Source: Sulfurovum sp. (GTDB lineage Bacteria > Campylobacterota > Campylobacteria > Campylobacterales > Sulfurovaceae). Taken from it: a stretch of DNA of 12,070 bases. The notes below the pieces were generated by a model that did not search any database, was not told where the DNA came from, and saw only the letters and a list, made by a program, of their open reading frames with translations. Positions within the stretch are counted from its first letter, which is position 1, and every line of letters begins with the position of its first letter. The stretch covers positions 1-12,070 of the forward strand of contig DYPM01000052.1 in NCBI GenBank assembly GCA_020719895.1. The letters are read 5' to 3'. This document shows positions 6,986-12,070 of this stretch, one piece after another. The position numbers and the translations under genes were made by a program.

Positions 6986-7507
6986 ATGAAAAAAATAATC
7001 CTATTGGGCTTGCTTGTAAAGATGCTATGGAGTAGTGATATTTTGATGATGCAAAATATCAAGTTGCCTATGCTTAAAATGATAGATAACAATTTGACAT
7101 TCAATATGATAGAAGGATATCAAGACTATAAAATAGTTGCGACACACTATCGAACGGATAAAAATGAGTTGCGTTATGTTTTAGCCAATTCTATAGCATA
7201 TAAGGCTTTTAAAGAGAAAGCAAAAGTGATGCCTGAGGGTTCAAAAATAGTCAAAATTGGTTGGTCTGTAAAAAAGATGGATTTTTTCCCCGATGCTACT
7301 GAAGCAGATCAAATACTAAGAGTTGAATATATGATTAAAGATTCTAAGAGTTTTGATGCTAATGGTGATCATTGGGGATATGCAAGGTTTGTCAAAAAAG
7401 AAGGCAAATACAAATCTTGGGACAAAGGCGTACAAGAGTGCATCGGCTGCCACAGTGCAGTAAAAGAGAGTGACTATTTGTTTACTACATTTCAAGATAC
7501 CTATTAA
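6986..7507 (+). CDS. Cytochrome P460-family c-type cytochrome
   Basis: Small exported mono-haem protein of 173 aa. A short signal peptide (about 1-17, MKKIILLGLLVKMLWSS) is followed by a mature domain with PEGSKIVKIGW (83-93), EYMIKDSKSFDANGDHWGY (114-132) and the haem c site CIGCH (152-156; Cys152, Cys155, His156 as axial ligand). The order of a PEG-x3-VK segment, an M-x-KD segment, a GDHWGY segment and a C-terminal CxxCH is that of the cytochrome P460 family. Some members oxidise hydroxylamine through a Lys-haem crosslink, and related cytochromes c'-beta bind NO. Which Lys would crosslink here cannot be told by eye. AAGGAG (6976-6981) gives a good start. The response regulator gene begins four bases after its stop, so the pair is probably cotranscribed. 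Confidence 0.85.
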   Translation: MKKIILLGLLVKMLWSSDILMMQNIKLPMLKMIDNNLTFNMIEGYQDYKIVATHYRTDKNELRYVLANSIAYKAFKEKAKVMPEGSKIVKIGWSVKKMDFFPDATEADQILRVEYMIKDSKSFDANGDHWGYARFVKKEGKYKSWDKGVQECIGCHSAVKESDYLFTTFQDTY

Positions 7508-7511
7508 GACT

Positions 7512-8195
7512 ATGAAATATAAAATACTCATTGTGGAAGATGAGATAGAGATCATAAGACTCATCCAAAAGCGGTTAAACAGTGAAATTTTTGATGTAAC
7601 AGTTGAGATGGATGGGAAAAAGGCTTTAGATACAATCGGCTCAAAATATTTCGATTTGGTGAGCTTAGATATCATGCTTCCTCATGTTGATGGACTCACT
7701 TTATGTGAAAATATACGACTACGCCATAAATATTCGCTTATATTGATCATATCGGCATTAGATACGGTAGCACAAAAAGAAAAAGCATATCTTTTGGGTG
7801 CAGATGATTATATCAACAAGCCATTTTCACCTAAATTGGTTGCGTTAAAAATAGAATCACTACTAAAAAGACGCACAGAAATAACCAACGCACCATTACC
7901 TTCATTTCAAAATATACAACATGATGAAAATTTGAAATTGTTTTTTATCGATGGACGATCACTGAGTTTGACGGTAAGTGAATATACAATTTTTAAAACC
8001 CTTTTTGATACACCTAAAAAAGTTTTTTCCAAAGAAGAGTTGTCTCAAATATTGTACAATGAAGATATTGGCAATATAGACAAAGAAGGCATAGGTACGC
8101 ATATCTATCAGATTCGTAAAAAAATTGCTTTTTTGAGTGATGAAACTCTGATAAAAACCATAAGAAATACAGGATATACATTATATGAATGCTAA
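7512..8195 (+). CDS. OmpR-family response regulator (first pair)
   Basis: DNA-binding response regulator of 227 aa with a receiver domain (1-about 118) and a winged-helix output domain (about 135-227). The receiver has the acidic pair Glu9-Asp10, phospho-acceptor Asp53 (in SLDIMLP), Ser81 and Lys103 (in NKPF). The output domain ends with GTHIYQIRKKI and IKTIRNTGYTLYE, the usual recognition helix and wing. The start MKYKILIVEDE is preferred: the longer frame from 7470 adds 14 residues that overlap the cytochrome gene and precede the first receiver strand. The Shine-Dalgarno sequence is weak, so reinitiation after the cytochrome stop four bases upstream is likely. It overlaps its kinase gene. 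Linkage to the cytochrome suggests it controls that gene and perhaps the lipoprotein, which is inferred. Confidence 0.92.
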   Translation: MKYKILIVEDEIEIIRLIQKRLNSEIFDVTVEMDGKKALDTIGSKYFDLVSLDIMLPHVDGLTLCENIRLRHKYSLILIISALDTVAQKEKAYLLGADDYINKPFSPKLVALKIESLLKRRTEITNAPLPSFQNIQHDENLKLFFIDGRSLSLTVSEYTIFKTLFDTPKKVFSKEELSQILYNEDIGNIDKEGIGTHIYQIRKKIAFLSDETLIKTIRNTGYTLYEC

Positions 8196-9192
8196 GAGTT
8201 ATCTCATTGTTTATTACTCTGTAGCAGGTGTTATCATCTCTATTTTTACTGCTGTGATGACTTATCTTATCATTGATGTGCATATTGGTCAAAAGATGAT
8301 GTTCAAAATATTTTTGACGATAGTTGCCACTTTGCCTATTATTGGAATTTTAAGTTATATCATTGGTGTCTGTCTTTCACGAAGATTAATGGCGATACGC
8401 TTATGTCTCAACAACATAAATGAAGACAAATTTCTAAAAGATAAACACAAAGAGAGTATCACGGATATCAATGCAATACATGAGTCCATTCATGAACTCT
8501 CTTGTCGCTTGGAAAACTCTATTTCTACGCTCAAACAATCCAATAAACAACTCAACAATATGATACTCTCGCTCTCTCATGATATTAAAACGCCACTCAC
8601 TATTATAGATGGCTATTTAGAGGAGATAGAAGATGATATTGTTACAGCAGAACAAAAACCAAAAGTCATAGCGATACTCAAAAAAGAGACGGCGTATATC
8701 AATGAACTTAGTTCAGAGGTTATACACTATTTGCAATCACTTGAACAAATAGCAAAGCAAGAGTTGATACCTCTAAAAATATTTTTACATGAGGAAGTTT
8801 GTCCTCTCTTGCGCGCAAAAAAAGATGTCACTATCAAATGCAATATAGAAGAAGGGTTTCAAATCTTATTTGATCGTATGGCTTTGAAAAATATTTTGAT
8901 AAATCTTTTGCATAATGCCACAAAGCATACAATCAAGGGAACTATTACAGTGAGTGCCAACCAAAACAGTATCATAGTAGAAGATACAGGATGCGGAATA
9001 GATAGTGAAAAAATAGACATGATATTTGAACCATTTTATTGTGCAGATGAAAGCAAAAACAGAGAAAAAAGTGGTTTTGGATTAGGACTCTCAATCGCCA
9101 ATAATTTAGCCAAAAACAATAAATATAAGCTTTTTATAGACAAAGAATACAATAGTGGATGTCGGTTTGTATTACAAAAAGAGAATATTTAA
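8185..9192 (+). CDS. Membrane histidine kinase (first pair)
   Basis: Sensor kinase of 335 aa, presumed partner of the regulator whose 3' end it overlaps by 11 bases. Two membrane segments (about 6-30 and 41-64) leave a periplasmic loop of only about 10 residues, so there is no extracytoplasmic sensor domain. The signal may be read in the membrane, in the cytoplasm or from a partner protein. The dimerisation/phosphoacceptor region has SLSHDIKTPLT with His132. The ATPase domain has an N box at Asn244 (LLHNATKH), G1 at DTGCGI (267-272), F box FEPFY (281-285) and G2 at GFGLGLSI (297-304), all intact. AGGA at 8171-8174 is a weakly spaced Shine-Dalgarno sequence. The ligand is not predictable, but the linked P460-type cytochrome makes a nitrogen-oxide or redox signal one possibility. 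Confidence 0.92.
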   Translation: MNAKSYLIVYYSVAGVIISIFTAVMTYLIIDVHIGQKMMFKIFLTIVATLPIIGILSYIIGVCLSRRLMAIRLCLNNINEDKFLKDKHKESITDINAIHESIHELSCRLENSISTLKQSNKQLNNMILSLSHDIKTPLTIIDGYLEEIEDDIVTAEQKPKVIAILKKETAYINELSSEVIHYLQSLEQIAKQELIPLKIFLHEEVCPLLRAKKDVTIKCNIEEGFQILFDRMALKNILINLLHNATKHTIKGTITVSANQNSIIVEDTGCGIDSEKIDMIFEPFYCADESKNREKSGFGLGLSIANNLAKNNKYKLFIDKEYNSGCRFVLQKENI

Positions 9193-9233
9193 AATATATC
9201 AAAATGATGAGAAGTTTTTAATGAAAGAGTATT

Positions 9234-9905
9234 ATGTTTAATATTTTAATGGTAGAAGACGACCAACAAATAGCAGATCTTTTGATGAGATTTTTCGATG
9301 AGAGTGATTTTGATATTTCACATGTCATTACACCATCAAAAGCGTTAAGTATCATTGAGAAATACAATTTTGATGTGATTATATTGGATTTAACACTGCC
9401 CGAGATTGATGGGCTTGAGCTGTGTAAAAAAATTACAAAACTAACAACTGCTCCCATTGTCATTTCAAGTGCAAGATCTGACATAAACGATAAACTAAAT
9501 GCATTAGAATATGGTGCTGAAGATTACCTCTCCAAGCCTTATGATCCACGAGAGCTTCAAGCAAGAATAAAAATTCTTTTAAAAAGAGAAGGAAAAATAA
9601 GCAATGATTTAAATGTGAGTTTTATAGTAGACAATCAGTCAGGAACGATAAAATTCAACAAAAAATCACTTGATTTGACTCCTGCAGAATATGAAATATT
9701 AAAACTTTTTATTGAAAATCCAGGCACAACATTAACCAGAGCAGATATTGCAAACTCAATGGACTCACATAGATTTGAAAGTGGGGTTGATAGTATCAAT
9801 GTAATCATTGGAAGAATTAGAAAAAAAATTGAAACAATAAGCTTCAAGACATCATACATCAAAACCGTTAGAGGATTAGGATATAGATTTGACTATCAAA
9901 AATAA
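9234..9905 (+). CDS. OmpR-family response regulator (second pair)
   Basis: Response regulator of 223 aa. The receiver has Glu8-Asp9-Asp10, phospho-acceptor Asp52 (in ILDLTLP), Ser79 and Lys101 (in SKPY). The winged-helix domain includes LTPAEYEILKLF and ends in IGRIRKKI and IKTVRGLGYRF. It resembles the first regulator in architecture but is clearly a different protein, so this is not a recent duplication. An AAAGAG (9224-9229) precedes the ATG by four bases. The 41-bp gap after the first kinase gene is A/T-rich and could hold its own promoter, though none stands out. Its kinase gene overlaps its 3' end. It is a candidate binder of the phased repeats at 11132-11182. Confidence 0.93.
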   Translation: MFNILMVEDDQQIADLLMRFFDESDFDISHVITPSKALSIIEKYNFDVIILDLTLPEIDGLELCKKITKLTTAPIVISSARSDINDKLNALEYGAEDYLSKPYDPRELQARIKILLKREGKISNDLNVSFIVDNQSGTIKFNKKSLDLTPAEYEILKLFIENPGTTLTRADIANSMDSHRFESGVDSINVIIGRIRKKIETISFKTSYIKTVRGLGYRFDYQK

Positions 9906-11124
9906 CGTTTCAATACTAACTTCAATCAAAATCTTAGGTATTTTTTCTGCACTTTTGCTTATTGCAACTGCACTGATGTTGGCCTATATTATTCTTCTCA
10001 ATGAAAAAAGAAGTGCGATAAAACAAAGTATCGTTTTATATGAAAATCTCCACAAATATAAAGCTTGTGATGAATCAATGAAAAAGTATCTAAAAATTAA
10101 TTCTTTGACGCAAGTAAATTTAAAAGAGGCTCAAAACATAATGGAAATATCCAATCAGGTTTTAGCCGACAAAGATTTAGAAAAAACACTCAAAAATGCC
10201 AATATTGAGATTTTTGAATATAACGAACACTATTTTTATGCTTACAAAGCAGATGCTGATATGTTTTATTTTATCAACAAAACTCCAATGACACCAATTC
10301 CTAAATATTTAGGAATTGGCACATTTGTATTGTTGATAATGCTGTTTTTGCTCTTTAAATTTATTCGTGATTCAATGCAACCGTTGCAAATACTGCATAA
10401 AAACATAGAGAAATTTTCAAACGGTGAACCATTAGATCAAGATGAAATCAATGGAAATGACGAGGTCGCAATGGTTGCAAATGCTTTTTGTGCCGCTGCA
10501 GTTACGATTGATTCACTTCAAAAATCAAGAATTCTCTTCTTGAGAAATATCATGCATGAATTAAAAACCCCAATCACAAAAGGAAAATTCATTACGATTA
10601 TGCTTGATGACAGCAATCAAGATAAAATTCAATTGATAGAAATATTTGACAAAATGTACACACAACTCAAAGATTTAAGTGATATAGAATCAATCACTTC
10701 TAAATCAAGTACGCTACATATTAAAAAATATGCTCTTATTGATATCATCGAGAATGTGCAAGATATGCTCTATCTTGATGATGATGCGATAGAACACAAT
10801 ATTACAAACCAAAATTTTGAATTTGACTTCAATCTCTTCTCTATTACGATAAAAAATCTTGTTGATAATGCAATAAAATATTCCATAGATAAACATGTAA
10901 AAATAGAACTAATCGGTAAAACGCTATTGATAAAAAATAAATCAGAATCAAAAAAACTTCCTATTGATAAAATACTAGAACCATTTGGTAGAGGCGATAA
11001 AAATAATGATACTAACGGTTTTGGTTTGGGACTTTATATTGTAAATGAAATTTTACTCAAACACAATTTTCAACTAAGCTATTCTTATGAAAACAAATAT
11101 CATATCTTTAAAATCAACCTCTAA
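9889..11124 (+). CDS. ArsS-like membrane histidine kinase (second pair), TTG start
   Basis: Sensor kinase of 411 aa. Membrane segments at about 14-37 and 140-157 enclose a periplasmic domain of about 100 residues with no motif I recognise. A HAMP-like linker (about 158-212) follows. The phosphoacceptor motif is IMHELKTPI with His223. The ATPase domain has Asn327 in VDNAIKYS and G2 at GFGLGLYIV (377-385), but the G1 DxGxG motif is absent and IKNKSES (348-354) stands in its place. This resembles my recollection of the ArsS family of Helicobacter and relatives, whose member HP0165 responds to acid. The TTG at 9889 is the only usual start codon between the upstream in-frame stop (9877) and the first membrane segment, and AGGA (9878-9881) precedes it by seven bases. 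It overlaps the regulator gene by 17 bases. Confidence 0.9.
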   Translation: MTIKNNVSILTSIKILGIFSALLLIATALMLAYIILLNEKRSAIKQSIVLYENLHKYKACDESMKKYLKINSLTQVNLKEAQNIMEISNQVLADKDLEKTLKNANIEIFEYNEHYFYAYKADADMFYFINKTPMTPIPKYLGIGTFVLLIMLFLLFKFIRDSMQPLQILHKNIEKFSNGEPLDQDEINGNDEVAMVANAFCAAAVTIDSLQKSRILFLRNIMHELKTPITKGKFITIMLDDSNQDKIQLIEIFDKMYTQLKDLSDIESITSKSSTLHIKKYALIDIIENVQDMLYLDDDAIEHNITNQNFEFDFNLFSITIKNLVDNAIKYSIDKHVKIELIGKTLLIKNKSESKKLPIDKILEPFGRGDKNNDTNGFGLGLYIVNEILLKHNFQLSYSYENKYHIFKINL

Positions 11125-11131
11125 TTTCTTT

Positions 11132-11198
11132 GTTTATAGACTGCGTTTATAAATTGTTTATGTAGATTTATATTTTATTTATCCCCTTGTTCGATAAT
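11132..11198 (+). promoter_or_regulatory. Phased TTTAT repeats and -10 box upstream of the spondin-domain gene
   Basis: RTTTAT-like hexamers start at 11132, 11145, 11156, 11166 and 11177, with spacings of 13, 11, 10 and 11 bp. A GATAAT -10 candidate lies at 11193-11198, placing transcription start near 11205. Repeats one helical turn apart upstream of a promoter fit an OmpR-type operator. They equally fit the periodic T-rich signal known to replace the -35 box in Campylobacter vegetative promoters. Confidence 0.45.
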
Positions 11199-11223
11199 AC
11201 AAAGTACAAAAAAACAAGGAGAT
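11181..11223 (+). promoter_or_regulatory. Inverted repeat covering the Shine-Dalgarno of the spondin-domain gene
   Basis: ATCCCCTTGTT (11181-11191) and AACAAGGAGAT (11213-11223) are complementary at 10 of 11 positions. The right arm contains the Shine-Dalgarno AAGGAG (11216-11221). If transcription begins upstream of 11181, the hairpin would hide the ribosome site. If it begins near 11205, the left arm is not transcribed and the dyad would act only as DNA. The Shine-Dalgarno supports the ATG at 11229 with seven-base spacing. Confidence 0.4.
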
Positions 11224-11228
11224 CTAAA

Positions 11229-11936
11229 ATGATCAAAAAATTAACATCATCAACATTGGTTGCCATAGCACTCTTAAATACTGCGTCTTTTGCAAAAGAG
11301 ATAAATGTAAAAATCTTAAATCTTACAAGTGGTATCTACTTTACACCTCTTTTGGTATCTGCACATAAAAGTGAAGCAAAATTATTTGCTGCTGGCACTC
11401 CTTCATCACTCAATCTACAAAAAATGGCTGAAGGCGGTAATATCTCCGGCTTGGAAGCAGATCTAAGCGATGCAAATGCCAATAGTGTCTCCAATCCAGC
11501 AAGCGGACTTCTCGCTCCAGGTAAAAGCACGACAGTCTCTATCACTACAGATGCTGGCAATGACTATCTCTCGATAGTAGCGATGATGTTGCCGACAAAT
11601 GATGGTTTTGTTGCTCTAAATTCAGTCAAAATACCTGACGCTAAAGGCGTATATATGTTTGCTCTCAATGCCCACGATGCAGGAACAGAAGCAAATGATG
11701 AAATAGTCAATGGTGGTGGTGCTCCTGATGTGGCTGGAATTCCTGCTGATCCTTCACATTCTGGCAATGCTGTTGCATCTACTGCAACTGGAATCTCTTC
11801 CCAAAAAGAAGGATTTATCTCTATTCATAGAGGCAATATTGGTGATTTAAGCGAAACAGGTGGCGCAAGTGATTTGAATGCAAAATTACATAGATTTTTA
11901 AATCCTATTGCATCTGTTATCGTCGAAGTAAAGTAG
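11229..11936 (+). CDS. Exported spondin-domain protein (Spond_N-like)
   Basis: Predicted secreted or periplasmic 235-aa protein with a cleavable signal peptide (1-22, ending NTASFA before KE). The mature part is one spondin N-terminal-type domain: VKILNLTSGIYFTPLLVSAH (27-46), LFAAGTPSS (52-60), a LAPG turn (95-98), LSIVAMMLPTNDGFVALNSV (114-133), DAGTEANDE (150-158), GFISIHRGN (195-203) and FLNPIASVIVEV (223-234). The PTND and DAGTEANDE acidic patches match the conserved, probably metal-binding edge of the domain in F-spondin. The bacterial role is unknown; adhesion or extracellular calcium binding is possible. The ATG at 11229 has a strong Shine-Dalgarno and a normal signal peptide, whereas a TTG at 11187 would put 14 charged residues in front of it. 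A lipoprotein gene starts six bases after the stop. Confidence 0.86.
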   Translation: MIKKLTSSTLVAIALLNTASFAKEINVKILNLTSGIYFTPLLVSAHKSEAKLFAAGTPSSLNLQKMAEGGNISGLEADLSDANANSVSNPASGLLAPGKSTTVSITTDAGNDYLSIVAMMLPTNDGFVALNSVKIPDAKGVYMFALNAHDAGTEANDEIVNGGGAPDVAGIPADPSHSGNAVASTATGISSQKEGFISIHRGNIGDLSETGGASDLNAKLHRFLNPIASVIVEVK

Positions 11937-11942
11937 GTTAAA

Positions 11943-12070
11943 ATGAAAATCAGTTCAACCATTTTAGCACTAAGCACAATATTTATTTTTAGTGCTTGCA
12001 ATGATAACAATAATGACAAAAATGCAACGATAGAGGAAACGCCAACGCCAACGCCAACGCCAACGCCAAC
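11943..12070 (+). CDS. Partial lipoprotein gene with Thr-Pro repeat, cut by window end
   Basis: About 43 codons are visible. A signal peptide (MKISSTILALSTIFIFSAC) ends in lipobox FSAC, with Cys19 the predicted lipid-anchored residue. It continues NDNNNDKNATIEE and then a run of Thr-Pro pairs that reaches the end of the window. Asn/Asp-rich then TP-rich sequence is a typical extended linker holding a folded domain away from the membrane. The ATG follows the spondin-domain stop by six bases, and the preceding AGG is a weak Shine-Dalgarno, so cotranslation is likely. A second spondin domain downstream would fit the context but cannot be seen. Confidence 0.75.
   Translation, partial: MKISSTILALSTIFIFSACNDNNNDKNATIEETPTPTPTPTP
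12039..12070 (+). repeat. Perfect hexanucleotide tandem repeat (ACGCCA)n
   Basis: At least five perfect ACGCCA units plus two bases run into the window edge, encoding (Thr-Pro)n. Unit length is a multiple of three, so copy-number change would alter linker length without shifting frame. Confidence 0.9.

Noticed and set aside
7470..7511. Longer N-terminus for the first response regulator
   Set aside because: The extra 14 residues overlap the cytochrome gene and precede the canonical receiver start, which lies four bases after the cytochrome stop.
9221..9241. Six-codon reading frame (ATG to TAA) overlapping the start of the second response regulator
   Set aside because: It could be a leader peptide, but frames this short are frequent by chance in A/T-rich DNA and no Shine-Dalgarno sequence is seen.
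11187..11228. TTG start for the spondin-domain protein
   Set aside because: It would add 14 mostly charged residues before a good signal peptide. The ATG at 11229 has a strong Shine-Dalgarno sequence.
1..12070. CRISPR array, tRNA/rRNA genes, insertion sequences or attachment sites
   Set aside because: I saw no spaced repeat array, cloverleaf, rRNA sequence, transposase motif or terminal inverted repeats with target duplication.

Overview
The window looks like a chromosomal segment of a Campylobacterota (epsilonproteobacterial) bacterium, probably a free-living, sulfur- or nitrogen-cycling type. This rests on the overall protein style, the A+T-rich composition, promoters with a clear TATAAT-type -10 but no convincing -35, and an ArsS-like histidine kinase. 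The genus cannot be fixed from the sequence alone. All confident genes lie on the + strand.

Region 1 (1-249) has no gene I can assign. It holds two hairpins and a promoter for lgt. Region 2 (250-5946) is a tight three-gene run. It contains lgt (prolipoprotein diacylglyceryl transferase), a 1133-aa protein with two tandem BadF/BadG/BcrA/BcrD-type ATPase (activase) domains plus a DUF2229-type region, and a 502-aa HgdB/COG3581-like iron-sulfur protein. The last two overlap by ATGA and look like one ATP-driven, low-potential electron-transfer machine related to 2-hydroxyacyl-CoA dehydratases and double-cubane-cluster proteins. No CoA-metabolic partner gene is nearby, so its substrate is unknown. 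This is the best candidate here for an uncharacterised system.

Region 3 (5947-6123) is intergenic, with two hairpins and a promoter carrying an 11-bp direct repeat. Region 4 (6124-9192) is visibly more A+T-rich. It encodes a lipoprotein with two copies of the 'secreted repeat' (PF03640-like), a small cytochrome P460-family c-type cytochrome, and an OmpR-type response regulator with its histidine kinase. The last three genes are 4 bp apart or overlapping, so the regulator pair probably controls or senses something tied to the exported proteins. Region 5 (9234-11124) is a second OmpR-type two-component pair, whose kinase is ArsS-like and starts with TTG. Region 6 (11125-12070) has an A/T-phased regulatory region, an exported spondin-domain protein, and the first 43 codons of a lipoprotein with a Thr-Pro hexanucleotide repeat, cut by the window end.

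The right half thus reads as an envelope-protein and sensing locus: two lipoproteins, an exported haem protein, an exported spondin-domain protein and two sensor systems. The lipoproteins would be lipidated by the Lgt encoded at the left end, although lgt is a housekeeping gene and this adjacency need not be functional. Several starts were moved from the longest reading frame to match Shine-Dalgarno sequences and signal peptides: 6124, 7512 and 11229.
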